Origin: Paracoccus pantotrophus
Lineage (GTDB): Bacteria > Pseudomonadota > Alphaproteobacteria > Rhodobacterales > Rhodobacteraceae
Length of the DNA stretch: 64,000 bases
NCBI RefSeq assembly: GCF_008824185.1
Contig: NZ_CP044426.1
Location: 186,001 to 250,000 of the forward strand
Reading direction: 5' to 3'
The notes beneath the pieces were generated by a model that saw nothing but the letters and a program-made list of their open reading frames with translations, searched no databases and was not told the origin of the DNA. The position numbers and the translations under genes are program-made. Below are positions 55,694-64,000 of the stretch, one piece after another (the first letter of the stretch is position 1; every line of letters begins with the position of its first letter).

Positions 55694-56305
55694 ATGCAGA
55701 CCGACGACAACGCCCGCCATGCCGAGAAGATGGCGAAGATCAAGGCTGCCCGCGACCGGATGATGGCCGAGAAGCAGGGCGAGAAGGGCCTGGTCATCGT
55801 CCATACCGGCAAGGGCAAGGGCAAGTCCTCGTCCGGCTTTGGCATGATCCTGCGCTGCATCGCCCATGGCATGCCCTGCGCGGTGGTGCAGTTCATCAAG
55901 GGCGCCTGGGACACGGGCGAGCGGCGGCTGCTGACCGCGCATTTCGCCGGTCTGTGCCAGTTTCACGCCATGGGCGAGGGCTTCACCTGGGAGACGCAGG
56001 ACAAGGCGCGCGACATCGCCGCCGCCCGCGCCGGTTGGGAAAAGGCCAAGGAACTGATCCGCGATCCGCAGATCCGCATGGTCCTGCTGGACGAGATCAA
56101 CATCGCCCTGCGCTATGACTACCTGGACCTGGACGAGGTGCTGGACTTCCTGCGCAGCGAAAAGCCGCCGATGACCCATGTCGTGCTGACCGGGCGCAAT
56201 GCCAAGCCGGAACTTGTCGCGCTGGCCGATCTTGTGACCGAGATGGAGCAGGTCAAGCACCCCTTCCGCGACGGCATCAAGGCCCAGCCTGGGGTGGAGT
56301 TCTAG
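55694..56305 (+). CDS. cobO: corrinoid adenosyltransferase (CobO/BtuR type)
   Basis: A 203-residue P-loop enzyme that adenosylates cob(I)yrinic acid a,c-diamide. It has Walker A HTGKGKGKSSSGFGM at residues about 36-50, VVQFIKGAWDTGERR, MVLLDEINIALRYDYL and VVLTGRNAKPELV. The first 30 residues are basic and helical as in family members. AAGGAGTG precedes the ATG. It is divergent from the riboswitch-led operon. Confidence 0.96.
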   Translation: MQTDDNARHAEKMAKIKAARDRMMAEKQGEKGLVIVHTGKGKGKSSSGFGMILRCIAHGMPCAVVQFIKGAWDTGERRLLTAHFAGLCQFHAMGEGFTWETQDKARDIAAARAGWEKAKELIRDPQIRMVLLDEINIALRYDYLDLDEVLDFLRSEKPPMTHVVLTGRNAKPELVALADLVTEMEQVKHPFRDGIKAQPGVEF

Positions 56306-56366
56306 CCCGTTTCCTGTCATCTGCCGCTGGTGCAGAACGAGTGATTTTTCGAAAGGATGTTCGAAC

Positions 56367-57866
56367 ATGTTTGCGAGACAAGGCCTTGTGGCACTGCTGG
56401 CGATCTGCCCCGTCTCGGCGGCCTGGGCGGTGCCCGCCACCGATGAGGGGGCCCAAAGGCTGCGCGGCGTTTTCCAGACCTATTTCGGCGGCACCGAGGG
56501 CGTGGTCGCCGTCACCCCGCAGGGCGAAAGCTATGAGCTGCGCATCGATCCGGCGCCGCTTCTGGCGCAGGTTCCGGCCGATCAGGCCCAGGTCAGCGTC
56601 TCGGCCCTGACCTATCGGCTGACCGACAATGGCGACGGCAGCTGGGGCGTCAGCGAGGACCAGGTGCTGAGCTGGTCGGTGGTGGTGCCGAAGATGTTCG
56701 AGCAGAAGGGCTCGACCAGGGTCGAATCGACCGGCATCTGGGACGAATCGCTGATGAGCTTTCGCGAACAGAAGGCGGTGATGACGGATTACGTCATCGA
56801 ATCGGTGCAATATGCGCCGCCGCTGCCTGCTGCCGAAACCGCGCCCGACCAGCCCTCGGCCGAGCCGCAGGTGGTTTCGCGCGATCACCAGCGCACGGCG
56901 CGAATGGAATGGTCGGTGAACGGCGCGCCCGGCAAGGCCGGCGGCGTCGATCAGGCCATGAGCTTCACCGCCGAGGGGCTGGAGCAGTCGCAGGAGATCC
57001 TGATGGGTCCGGGCGGCCAGCCGATGACCTTCCAGATCACCGCGCCGGGCTACGAGGGCAGCGGCCAGATCACCGGCATGCGCAGCGAAGGCGTGCTGTC
57101 CCTGCTTTCCTGGTTCGTCGCCCATCCGTCCGAGGAACTGATCAAGGGCGCGCAGGACGGGCTGCGCGACAAGCTGGCCGCGGCCATGCCGCTATGGGAA
57201 GACCTGTCGATGGATGCGGTGCTGCACGACCTGAAGATCGGCTCTCCGCTGGGCGAGTTCGGCCTTGCCTCGACCAAGGTGGCGATCGGCCTGTCCGGTG
57301 CCACCGCCGACGGCCGGCTGCACGAACGGGTGGCGCTGTCGGGCCTGACCGTGCCCGAAGGCGTGCTGCCGCCCTGGGCCGTGCCGATCCTGCCGCAAGA
57401 GATGACGCTGGACTTCACCGCTTCGGGCTTCGATCTGGCGGCACCGGCGAAGATGCTGATCGAGGGGTTCGACCTGGCCGCCGACGAGCCTTTTGCCCGG
57501 CTGGTACCCGAACAGTTGCAGGCGGCGCTGCTGCCCAGGGGCACGGCCGACCTGACGCTTGCGCCCTCGCAGATCAAGGGCGACGGCTACCGGATCGACT
57601 ATCGCGCCGATATCGCGGCGGGTCCGGGGGCTGCGCCCACCGGCGCGGTGCTGATCTCGGCCATGGGGCTCGACAAGGTCGAGGCGGCGCTGGCCGCCGC
57701 CCCGCAGGAAGAGGCCGGCCAGCCGCTGATGATGCTGCGCATGGCCCGCGCCATGGCCAAGCCCGGCGCGAGCGGCGAGCATCTCTGGGACATCCAGATG
57801 CCCGAGGGCGGCGGGCCCTTTACCGTCAACGGCCAGCCCATGGGCCCGGCCACCTCGCAGCCCTGA
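56367..57866 (+). CDS. DUF2125 family exported protein
   Basis: A 499-residue protein with a signal peptide (LVALLAICPVSAAWA, cleavage near residue 21). The rest is rich in beta structure with long alternation: MRSEGVLSLLSWFVAHPSEE, LHDLKIGSPLGEFGLASTKV, and MTLDFTASGFDLAAPAKM. The pattern fits DUF2125, conserved in Rhodobacterales, with no known function. It follows cobO by 61 bp but has its own AAGGATG site. The 3' end is convergent with bluB. Confidence 0.8.
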   Translation: MFARQGLVALLAICPVSAAWAVPATDEGAQRLRGVFQTYFGGTEGVVAVTPQGESYELRIDPAPLLAQVPADQAQVSVSALTYRLTDNGDGSWGVSEDQVLSWSVVVPKMFEQKGSTRVESTGIWDESLMSFREQKAVMTDYVIESVQYAPPLPAAETAPDQPSAEPQVVSRDHQRTARMEWSVNGAPGKAGGVDQAMSFTAEGLEQSQEILMGPGGQPMTFQITAPGYEGSGQITGMRSEGVLSLLSWFVAHPSEELIKGAQDGLRDKLAAAMPLWEDLSMDAVLHDLKIGSPLGEFGLASTKVAIGLSGATADGRLHERVALSGLTVPEGVLPPWAVPILPQEMTLDFTASGFDLAAPAKMLIEGFDLAADEPFARLVPEQLQAALLPRGTADLTLAPSQIKGDGYRIDYRADIAAGPGAAPTGAVLISAMGLDKVEAALAAAPQEEAGQPLMMLRMARAMAKPGASGEHLWDIQMPEGGGPFTVNGQPMGPATSQP

Positions 57867-57899
57867 ACCAGGCGGCCCCGCCGGATGCGGTGGGGCCTT

Positions 57900-58523
57900 T
57901 CAGCGCCGCTGCCAGCCGGGGGCGGTGTTTTCCTGCCAGCCGGTGCGGTGCAGCAGCGGCGTGTCGTCGGTGAACTCGGGCCAGCCCAGGCAGAGCAGCG
58001 CCGAGAACTCCCAGCTTTCGGGCACCGCGAGCAGCGGGCCGATCCGCGCCGGATCGAGGATCGAGACCATGCCAAGCCCCAGGTTGCGCACCCGTGCCGC
58101 CAGCCACAGCGCATGGATCGCCATGGCCGTCGATTGCCGCAGGGTCTGCGGCATGGTGGCGCGGCCAAGACCGTGGCCCTCGGAGGGGTCGATCTCGGTA
58201 AAGACGGCCAGCCAGACCGGGGCGCGGTCCAGCCCGGCCAGCTTCAGCGCATCGTATGCCTGCCGCTGCCGGCCCTGGTAGCGGGTGGCGGCCTGGGCAT
58301 TGCAGCGCAGGAAATCGGCGCGGATCGCGGCGCGCAGATCGGGGCTTTCGACGCGGATCACCCGCCAGGGCCGGGCATTGCCGACCGAGGGCGACAGTTC
58401 CATCGCCGCGCGCAATTCCTCCAGCAGCGGTTCGGGGACCGGGGCGTCGCGGAAATGCCGCACGTCGCGGCGCCAGCGCAGGATGCGCTGCAAGGCGGCC
58501 TTGTCCTCGGCGCCGAACTCCAT
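57900..58523 (-). CDS. bluB: 5,6-dimethylbenzimidazole synthase
   Basis: A 207-residue nitroreductase-fold flavoenzyme that uses O2 to cut FMNH2 into dimethylbenzimidazole, the lower ligand of cobalamin. Characteristic text: RILRWRRDVRHFRDAPVPEPLLEEL, MELSPSVGNARPWRVIRV, and GLGMVSILDPARIGPLLAVPESWEFSALLCLGWPE. The ATG at 58523 overlaps the upstream stop by one base; a GTG one codon earlier is an alternative. It is the last gene of the cbtB-cbtA riboswitch transcript. Confidence 0.95.
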   Translation of the reverse strand: MEFGAEDKAALQRILRWRRDVRHFRDAPVPEPLLEELRAAMELSPSVGNARPWRVIRVESPDLRAAIRADFLRCNAQAATRYQGRQRQAYDALKLAGLDRAPVWLAVFTEIDPSEGHGLGRATMPQTLRQSTAMAIHALWLAARVRNLGLGMVSILDPARIGPLLAVPESWEFSALLCLGWPEFTDDTPLLHRTGWQENTAPGWQRR

Positions 58524-59056
58524 CACGGCGCCGCGCAGATCGCGCTGTCGGGCAGGCCCGCGGCCCCGGCGCGGATGCCCACCGGCCGGTCGGGCACGGT
58601 CAGCTCGACGGCAAGCGGCCAGCCGGAGACGGTCAGCGGGCGGTGGTCGTTCGAGTTCAGCTCGACCCGCAGCCGGTCTCCGGGCCCCAGCGCGTCGAGG
58701 TGATGGGCCGGGCCGTAGAGCCGGGCGATCTTGGCGCCGTTGAGGTAAAGATGCGCATGGCCCTCGCCCCGGCGGTCGGCCAGCCCGGCATGTTCGGGGG
58801 CAAAGCAGAAGCCCTCGGCCTTGATGAACAGGTTCCAGCCCGCGGTGCTGTCGGGCTCCAGCCGGGCCGCGGCGGTGGCGCTGCCGGCGGGCAGGTCGAT
58901 GGGCGCGCCGTGGTCATGCGCCGCGGCTTGGGCGCCATGGCCATGCGCGCCGTGGTCGTGGCCGTCCAGCGTGATGCCGTTGGCGGCGGCGATGACGAAG
59001 CCCATGCCGCCGCCGAAGACCAGACCGATCAGCAGCATCGGGATCGAGCGATCCAT
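58523..59056 (-). CDS. His-rich membrane-anchored protein between cbtA and bluB
   Basis: A 177-residue protein with an N-terminal hydrophobic anchor (IPMLLIGLVFGGGMGFVIAAA) followed by a His-rich stretch (GHDHGAHGHGAQAAAHDHG, residues about 27-46) and a compact beta domain (AGWNLFIKAEGFCFAPEHAG, HAHLYLNGAKIARLYGPAHHL). The beta domain carries more His residues and an Asn-Asp-His near the end. It has no family that I recognise with confidence. Location between a cobalt transporter and bluB on a cobalamin riboswitch transcript suggests a periplasmic cobalt-binding role (inference). An ATG at 59074 is an alternative start. Confidence 0.8.
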   Translation of the reverse strand: MDRSIPMLLIGLVFGGGMGFVIAAANGITLDGHDHGAHGHGAQAAAHDHGAPIDLPAGSATAAARLEPDSTAGWNLFIKAEGFCFAPEHAGLADRRGEGHAHLYLNGAKIARLYGPAHHLDALGPGDRLRVELNSNDHRPLTVSGWPLAVELTVPDRPVGIRAGAAGLPDSAICAAP

Positions 59057-59125
59057 GTCTTTTCCCCGTTTCATGGAACAGCCGGGCGCGGCAGGCACGC
59101 CCGGCCGGAAGGGTTGCGGCGCCGA

Positions 59126-59824
59126 TCAGGCGGCCTGCGGCACCGGTGCGCCTTGGCCTTCGCGCTGCCAGAACCAGCCGGCCAGCAGGCCGAGCAGGGC
59201 CCAGGCCATCGCGCCCGCCCCCAGCGCCCGGCCGGCGAATTCCGCCGAAAGCTCGGGCGGGACCGGGCCGGCATAGCTGTCGGGCTGCGGCGCGCCGATC
59301 AGATGCGGCGCCAGGATCAGCACGATGGCCGCGCCCCAGGCCGCCCAGCCCTTGCCGAAGGCGACCAGCCACAGCGCGAGCCCGGTGGTGGCGGCGGTGC
59401 CCAGCCACCAGATCGCGCGGAGCTGCACATCGGCGGCGGCGACGCCCGGCACTTCCGGGGCCAGGCCGAAGGCGGGGGCGAGCTGCATGGTCAGATAGCC
59501 GGCCAGGCCCCAAAGCAGCCCCTGCCGCGCCGTGACCGCGTTGCCCCGCGATTCGGAAACCGCCATCAGCGCCACCAGCATCAGCCCGTAGCCGGCATAG
59601 ACCATCATGGTGAACAGGACCGAAAGCAGGTTGCGGGTCCATTCGAAGGATCCCAGATCCTGATGCGCGCTGACGGCTTCGGCGCCGAAATGCGCCAGTT
59701 GGCCGGATTCATACAGTTCGGCATGCAGCAGCACGGGCTGCACGAACCAAAGCTGCAACAGGGCGGCAATCAGCCCCGTTGCAGCGCCAGCGATCAATCC
59801 GCTGGTCAGAATGCGCGAGAACAT
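59126..59824 (-). CDS. cbtA: cobalt transporter subunit CbtA
   Basis: A 232-residue inner membrane protein with about five hydrophobic segments. It begins MFSRILTSGLIAGAATGLIAALLQLWFVQPVLLHAELYESG and has GLLWGLAGYLTMQLAPAFGLAPEVPG and IGAPQPDSYAGPVPPELSAEFA, typical of CbtA. With CbtB it is a predicted cobalt uptake system, regularly under B12 control. Its start overlaps the cbtB stop by one base. Confidence 0.93.
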   Translation of the reverse strand: MFSRILTSGLIAGAATGLIAALLQLWFVQPVLLHAELYESGQLAHFGAEAVSAHQDLGSFEWTRNLLSVLFTMMVYAGYGLMLVALMAVSESRGNAVTARQGLLWGLAGYLTMQLAPAFGLAPEVPGVAAADVQLRAIWWLGTAATTGLALWLVAFGKGWAAWGAAIVLILAPHLIGAPQPDSYAGPVPPELSAEFAGRALGAGAMAWALLGLLAGWFWQREGQGAPVPQAA

Positions 59825-60000
59825 CAGTGGCAGGGGAAGCCGGTGGCGTGACGCACGTCATGGGCGGCGTCATGCAGGGTCTCGGCCTGCACCAGCCCGG
59901 ACATGAAGATCAGCCCGAAGCCGATCGCGAAGGCGGCGATGGCGGGAAACAGCACCGAGGCGCGGCTGGCCCCTGCGGCGGTCATGGGTTTTGCGGTCAT
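59824..60000 (-). CDS. cbtB: cobalt transporter subunit CbtB
   Basis: A 58-residue protein with one hydrophobic segment (VLFPAIAAFAIGFGLIFMSGL) and a His-rich C-terminus (LHDAAHDVRHATGFPCH) that is the metal-binding signature of CbtB. AAGGAAAGGG lies in front of the ATG at 60000. The B12 riboswitch begins 55 bases upstream. Confidence 0.92.
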   Translation of the reverse strand: MTAKPMTAAGASRASVLFPAIAAFAIGFGLIFMSGLVQAETLHDAAHDVRHATGFPCH

Positions 60001-60054
60001 CTGCGACCCTTTCCTTATGTCGTCCAACCCGACGACGTTGCGGTTCCATGCATC

Positions 60055-60230
60055 GGCAGGTCTCCTGGCTTGCGGGTCACGGCAGACGCCCGCCTTCCCG
60101 GCCGGATGGCCAGTGGCGCGATGGGCGTCCGCTCTCCGCTTACAGTCGCGGGGGCGGCTGCGGATTTGGTCCTGGATGCCCAGGGCTGCACCGCATTCCC
60201 TTTTGGCCCCGGAAAGGGGCACCGATACAC
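60055..60230 (-). ncRNA. cobalamin riboswitch controlling cbtB-cbtA-bluB
   Basis: On the minus strand the elements are AAGGGAATGCGGTGC, GCAGCCGCCCCCGCGACTGT, GCGCCACTGGCCATCCGG, CCGGGAAGGCGGGCG and the B12 box AAGCCAGGAGACCTGCC (60055-60071). A perfect six-pair hairpin (GTCGTC/GACGAC, 60019-60036) stands between the B12 box and the cbtB ribosome site and may mediate translation control. Confidence 0.95.
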
Positions 60231-60408
60231 GCGCATGTTACCTGCGATGGCGCGGCGGCGGCAAGCGGAATCGGGGGGAAGCTGCGGCGGGGTCGGAGAG
60301 CGGGCGACGGGTCGGCGGGCGGCGCTGCCGCATGGGTATTTGGAGAACGAAGAAGATGGCGGGGGATCGGGCTGGCGGAATCGCCGGGTGGCGGGTAGGC
60401 CGTGCCAA
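60231..60408. repeat. spacer with GGTATTTG repeat (copy D)
   Basis: Between the riboswitch and the next stop codon there is no gene. It holds GGTATTTGGAGAACGAAGAA at about 60336-60355, with GGCGCTGCCGCAT before it, the same extended unit as copy C in cobG. The promoter of the cbtB transcript must lie here as well. Confidence 0.6.
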
Positions 60409-61461
60409 TCAGGGTTCCGGCGGCCAGTCCAGGTCGACCCAGACCAGCCGGTGCGCGGAAGCCGCCAGCGCGGCCTCGGCCAGCGGGCCCTCGGCCGGCC
60501 AGAACACGCCCGAGCCCAGCACGGCCAGCCCTTTCGCGGGCAGGACGTAATCCACGCGCAGGTTGCCCGGCGGCTTGTCGTCCGGCCAGTCGCCGGTGTC
60601 CAGCGCCGGGTCGCCCTTGTGGCCGTCGTTGACGCCGCCTTTGGCCGCGGTGCCGCCGGCGCTGCGAGGCAGGGGGTCGGTGACATGCGCCATGATCCGG
60701 GCCAGCGCCTCGGGCCGGCCCTCGCTGTCCAGGGGGTCGAGGTTCAGGTTGCCGGCCAGTACGAAGGGGCCGTCGGGCAGGTGATGCAGCCAGAAGGCCA
60801 GCTCGTCATGGTTGCGCCGGCCGTTCAGATCCTCGGGTCCGTCGAAGACCGGCGGCGTCGCGGACATGGCGAGCAGGTGCAGCGGCCGGCCGGCGACCGT
60901 GACCACCGCGTCCCAATGCGCGGTCGAGGACAGGCGGCGGATCGCCGCCGCTTCCTCGGGCAGCGGCGGCATCAGGTGGCCGGGCAGGTCGCGCCACAGG
61001 AAGGCCGTGTAATCCGTCACCGGCCCGATCGGGTGGCGCGACAGGATCGCCATGCCGCCCTGGCCGGAGAAGGTGCCGAAGCCCTGCGCATCGTCGGCGC
61101 TGCCCAGCCGCCCGTCTGCGTTCAGGTCCAGCCCTGTCGCCATGCCGGAATTCGGCCGGGTGGCGAAGCGGTGCGGATAGTCCAGCCCGGCCTCGGCCAG
61201 CCTTGCGGCAAAGGCGTCCAGCGCCCGGCCGTCGTGGTCCCAGTCGAAATGCGTCAGCAGCAGGATGTCGGGGCGGGTTTCCGCCAGCACCTGCACCACC
61301 GCCTCGATCTGAGCGTCCTTGCGGCCCAGGTCGCGCAACAAAAGCCCCGGCCCGTCGCGCGACAGGTCGGGGCTGTAGGTCGCGATCCGCAGCGGATCGG
61401 CATGGGCGGCCAGGCCCAGGATGGCAAGCAGGGCCGCCCCGGCCAGCGGCCTTACACCCAA
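60409..61461 (-). CDS. exported endonuclease/exonuclease/phosphatase family protein
   Basis: A protein of about 350 residues with a signal-like start ([20 protein letters not shown]). The EEP fold is seen as [72 protein letters not shown] and [22 protein letters not shown]; the usual GDFN appears as GNLN. Members are nucleases or phosphodiesterases; the substrate is unknown. The TTG at 61461 is the best start because it opens on the signal sequence, overlapping leuD by 10 bases; the frame is open for another 93 bases upstream. Confidence 0.8.
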   Translation of the reverse strand: MGVRPLAGAALLAILGLAAHADPLRIATYSPDLSRDGPGLLLRDLGRKDAQIEAVVQVLAETRPDILLLTHFDWDHDGRALDAFAARLAEAGLDYPHRFATRPNSGMATGLDLNADGRLGSADDAQGFGTFSGQGGMAILSRHPIGPVTDYTAFLWRDLPGHLMPPLPEEAAAIRRLSSTAHWDAVVTVAGRPLHLLAMSATPPVFDGPEDLNGRRNHDELAFWLHHLPDGPFVLAGNLNLDPLDSEGRPEALARIMAHVTDPLPRSAGGTAAKGGVNDGHKGDPALDTGDWPDDKPPGNLRVDYVLPAKGLAVLGSGVFWPAEGPLAEAALAASAHRLVWVDLDWPPEP

Positions 61462-62057
61462 GGCCGGCTCTGGGCCATCTGCGCCTCGTAGGCGTCGATG
61501 GCGGGGGCCTTTTCCATGGTCAGGCCGATGTCGTCCAGCCCGTTCAGCAGGCAATGGCGGCGGAACGGGTCCAGTTCGAAGGGGAAGCTCTGCCCGTCCG
61601 AGGTGGTCACGGTCAGGTTTTCCAGGTCCACGGTCATGCGGGCATTGGCGCCCTTTTTCGCGTCCTCCATCAGCACATCCACCACCTCTTGCGGCATGAC
61701 GATAGGCAGGATGCCGTTCTTGAAGCAGTTGTTGTAGAAGATGTCGGCGAAGCTGGTGGAGATCACGCAGCGGATGCCGAAATCCAGCAGCGCCCAGGGC
61801 GCATGCTCGCGCGAGGAGCCGCAGCCGAAATTGTCGCCGGCGACGATGATCTGTGCCTCGCGGTAAGCCGGCTGGTTCAGCACGAAATCCGGGATCTCGT
61901 TGCCCTCGGCGTCATAGCGCATCTCGTCGAACAGGTTCTTGCCCAGACCCGAGCGGTGGATCGTCTTCAGGAACTGTTTCGGGATGATCATGTCGGTGTC
62001 GATATTGACCAGCGGCATGGGCGCCGCGATGCCGGTCAGGGTGGTGAACTTGTCCAT
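61452..62057 (-). CDS. leuD: 3-isopropylmalate dehydratase small subunit
   Basis: A 201-residue swivel-domain subunit which with LeuC isomerises isopropylmalate in leucine synthesis. It begins [20 protein letters not shown] and shows [41 protein letters not shown] [20 protein letters not shown], and [25 protein letters not shown]. It is separated from leuC by a membrane protein gene on the opposite strand. Confidence 0.97.
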   Translation of the reverse strand: MDKFTTLTGIAAPMPLVNIDTDMIIPKQFLKTIHRSGLGKNLFDEMRYDAEGNEIPDFVLNQPAYREAQIIVAGDNFGCGSSREHAPWALLDFGIRCVISTSFADIFYNNCFKNGILPIVMPQEVVDVLMEDAKKGANARMTVDLENLTVTTSDGQSFPFELDPFRRHCLLNGLDDIGLTMEKAPAIDAYEAQMAQSRPWV

Positions 62058-62128
62058 GTCGTGATCCTCGCAGAATTGACTTGGGCCGCCGTGGCCCGTT
62101 AACCGAGACCCGTCCGGCGCCTTGCGGC

Positions 62129-62728
62129 ATGGAAAGGGCTTCGCTGATGTTTTTCGGGTTTTCCAGCTTTGCGGCCCTGCGCGCCTGCATCGCGCGCGAC
62201 TGGAGGCCGCAGATCGGAGACCCCGAGATCACCGGCTGGCTGACGGTGCTCTCGTATCTGATATGCTTCGTGCTGGCCGTCATGGTGCTGCGCCGCCGTC
62301 CGGCCGGCGCTGCGCGCGGGCTGTGGCTGACGACCGCCGGGCTGATGGCCTTCCTGGGGCTGAACAAGCAGCTTGACCTGCAGACCGCGCTGACGGCTGC
62401 CGGGCGCTGCATGGCGCGGGCGCAGGGCTGGTACGACGACCGCCATCTGGTGCAGCTGGCCTTCATCGCCGGGCTGGTGCTGGGCGTGGCGATCGCGCTG
62501 GCCTGGGCGACGAACACCCTGCGCGGGCGCATGCGCCGCAACGGCCTTGCCCTGGCGGGGCTGGCTTTGCTGTGCGGCTTCGTGCTGGTGCGCGCGGTGG
62601 GCTTTCATCATGTGGACAGGCTCCTCAGCCTGGACTTCGCGAAGCTCGGGCTCAATTTCTGGTTCGAGAACGCCGGGCTGGTGCTGATCGCGATCAACGC
62701 CCTGATGCTTCTGCGGCGGGGCCGCTAG
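62129..62728 (+). CDS. predicted four-TM membrane protein between leuD and leuC
   Basis: A protein of 199 residues with hydrophobic segments [75 protein letters not shown] and a last one near [17 protein letters not shown] conserved-looking [16 protein letters not shown] and FHHVDRLL are the only motifs. The function is unknown; genes of this kind beside leuCD have sometimes been labelled isopropylmalate isomerase, for which nothing here speaks. An ATG at 62147 is an alternative start. Confidence 0.8.
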   Translation: MERASLMFFGFSSFAALRACIARDWRPQIGDPEITGWLTVLSYLICFVLAVMVLRRRPAGAARGLWLTTAGLMAFLGLNKQLDLQTALTAAGRCMARAQGWYDDRHLVQLAFIAGLVLGVAIALAWATNTLRGRMRRNGLALAGLALLCGFVLVRAVGFHHVDRLLSLDFAKLGLNFWFENAGLVLIAINALMLLRRGR

Positions 62729-62749
62729 GGGCCCCACCCGAAGCATCAG
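62702..62749. terminator. inverted repeat between convergent membrane protein gene and leuC
   Basis: CTGATGCTTC (62702-62711) and GAAGCATCAG (62740-62749) are perfect inverted repeats around an inner GGGGCC/GGCCCC stem. The arms lie in the 3' coding ends of both genes. No T-run follows, so Rho-independent action is uncertain. Confidence 0.55.
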
Positions 62750-64000
62750 ACGGTTTCCGCCAGCAGTTCGCGCACATCGGTCAGGTGGCCCTTGATGCCC
62801 GCCGCCGCCGCCATGACCGGCGACATCAGGTGGGTGCGGCCGCCGCGGCCCATGCGGCCCTCGAAATTGCGGTTCGAGGTCGCGGCGCAGCGTTCGCCGG
62901 GCGCCAGCTGGTCGGGGTTCATGCCCAGGCACATCGAGCAGCCGGCCAGCCGCCATTCGAAGCCGGCGTCGATGAAGATCTTGTCCAGACCCTCCTCCTC
63001 GGCCTGCATCCTGACCAGGCCCGAGCCCGGCACGACCATGCCGCGCACGCCCGGCGCCAGCCTGTGGCCCTTGAGGATGCCGGCGGCGGCGCGCAGGTCC
63101 TCGATCCGGCCATTGGTGCAGGAACCGATGAAGACCGCGTCGATCTTGATCTGGTTCAGCGGCGTGCCCGGCTTCAGGCCCATGTAGTCGAGGCTGCGGC
63201 GCGCGGCCTCGACCTTGCCGCCCTCGAAATCCTCGGGGGCGGGGACCGTGCCGGTGATTGGCAGCACGTCCTCGGGCGAGGTGCCCCAGGTCACGACCGG
63301 GGCGATGTCCTCGCCGCGTATGGTGACGACCTTGTCCCAATGCGCGCCTTCGTCGCTGAACAGCGTCTTCCACCAGCTGACCGCGGCCTCCCAGGCGGCG
63401 CCTTTCGGGGCGTGCGGGCGGCCCTTGCAATAGTCGAAGGTCTTTTCGTCCGGGGCGATCAGGCCGGCGCGGGCGCCACCCTCGATGGCCATGTTGCAGA
63501 CGGTCATGCGGCCTTCCATCGACAACTCGCGGATCGCCTCGCCGCAATATTCGATGACATAGCCCGTGCCGCCCGCGGTGCCGGTCTTGCCGATCACCGC
63601 CAGCGTGATGTCCTTGGCGGTGACGCCGGGACGGAGCTTGCCGGTGATTTCCACCTTCATGTTCTTGGATTTCTTCTGGATCAGCGTCTGGGTGGCCAGG
63701 ACGTGTTCCACTTCCGAGGTGCCGATGCCATGCGCCAGCGCGCCGAAGGCGCCGTGGGTCGCAGTATGGCTGTCGCCGCAGACCACCGTCATGCCGGGCA
63801 GGGTCCAGCCCTGTTCCGGCCCGACGATATGCACGATGCCCTGGCGGATGTCGTTCATCGGATAATAGTTCAGCCCGAATTCGCGGGCGTTCTTGTCCAG
63901 TTCGGCGACCTGGATGCGACCCTCGGGGTTCTCGATCCCGTCCACGCGGTCGGCGGTGGTCGGCACGTTGTGGTCCGGCACGGCGATGGTCTGGTCGGGG
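62746..64000 (-). CDS. leuC: 3-isopropylmalate dehydratase large subunit (5' end outside window)
   Basis: The aconitase-type subunit carrying the 4Fe-4S cluster. About 418 codons are present, from a [14 protein letters not shown] segment at the window edge through [51 protein letters not shown] with the first cluster Cys, and [31 protein letters not shown] with the other two. The N-terminal 50 or so residues lie beyond the edge. It pairs with leuD. Confidence 0.97.
   Translation of the reverse strand, partial: PDQTIAVPDHNVPTTADRVDGIENPEGRIQVAELDKNAREFGLNYYPMNDIRQGIVHIVGPEQGWTLPGMTVVCGDSHTATHGAFGALAHGIGTSEVEHVLATQTLIQKKSKNMKVEITGKLRPGVTAKDITLAVIGKTGTAGGTGYVIEYCGEAIRELSMEGRMTVCNMAIEGGARAGLIAPDEKTFDYCKGRPHAPKGAAWEAAVSWWKTLFSDEGAHWDKVVTIRGEDIAPVVTWGTSPEDVLPITGTVPAPEDFEGGKVEAARRSLDYMGLKPGTPLNQIKIDAVFIGSCTNGRIEDLRAAAGILKGHRLAPGVRGMVVPGSGLVRMQAEEEGLDKIFIDAGFEWRLAGCSMCLGMNPDQLAPGERCAATSNRNFEGRMGRGGRTHLMSPVMAAAAGIKGHLTDVRELLAETV

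Overview
The window reads as chromosome of a high-GC alphaproteobacterium of the Rhodobacterales, most probably Paracoccus. The pointers are the aerobic cobalamin operon with CobE/CobF/CobG/CobN, the cytochrome c' and b-type cytochrome pair, the Rhodobacterales-type small proteins (DUF2794, DUF1178, DUF2125, twin-transmembrane protein) and a short GGTATTTG-type repeat scattered next to gene ends. The genus is inferred from these families and not from a database match.

Layout. 1-3.5 kb: end of hslO, then rpe, waaA and a DUF1178 protein. 3.5-13.1 kb: an iron/siderophore locus with a FecBCD-like importer, a YncE-like periplasmic beta-propeller, an IroE-like esterase and a complete EntF-like NRPS (C-A-T-TE) whose visible specificity residues read serine; a TGA-N9-TCA iron box lies in the divergent promoter. 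13.2-20 kb: a b561-type cytochrome, DUF2794, an AraC regulator divergent from a DASS transporter, an EamA transporter, and a coupled DUF2478-TusA-AEC permease-crotonase string. 20.1-23.7 kb: SUMT (cobA), pyrB, a dihydroorotase-like gene lacking key catalytic residues, and plsY.

23.75-33.6 kb is an accessory island. It holds a frameshifted Mu-like phage remnant, pieces of at least five IS families (IS3, IS66, IS256, IS5-like, IS110), and in the middle two intact, AT-richer genes: a TPR protein ending in a GT32-type glycosyltransferase domain, and a Hint-domain protein. Halves of IS66 and IS3 elements lie on both sides in opposite orientations, which suggests that the central cargo segment was inverted.

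33.6-42 kb returns to core genes: 3-hydroxybutyryl-CoA dehydrogenase, etfAB, PduO-type adenosyltransferase, a twin-TM protein, an SDR, parC, a small secreted peptide, cytochrome b and cytochrome c'. 42.1-60.2 kb is the cobalamin region. A cobalamin riboswitch heads DUF1636-cobW-cobN-cobG-cobH-cobI-cobJ; cobK is inserted on the other strand; cobL-cobE-cobM-cobB-cobF and a small unknown ORF follow. cobO and a DUF2125 gene point the other way. A second riboswitch heads cbtB-cbtA, a His-rich membrane-anchored protein and bluB, linking cobalt uptake to lower-ligand synthesis. 60.4-64 kb: an endonuclease/exonuclease/phosphatase protein, leuD, a membrane protein and leuC (cut by the window end).

No tRNA, rRNA or CRISPR array was recognised. 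Most dense antisense open frames are GC-driven shadows and were left out.
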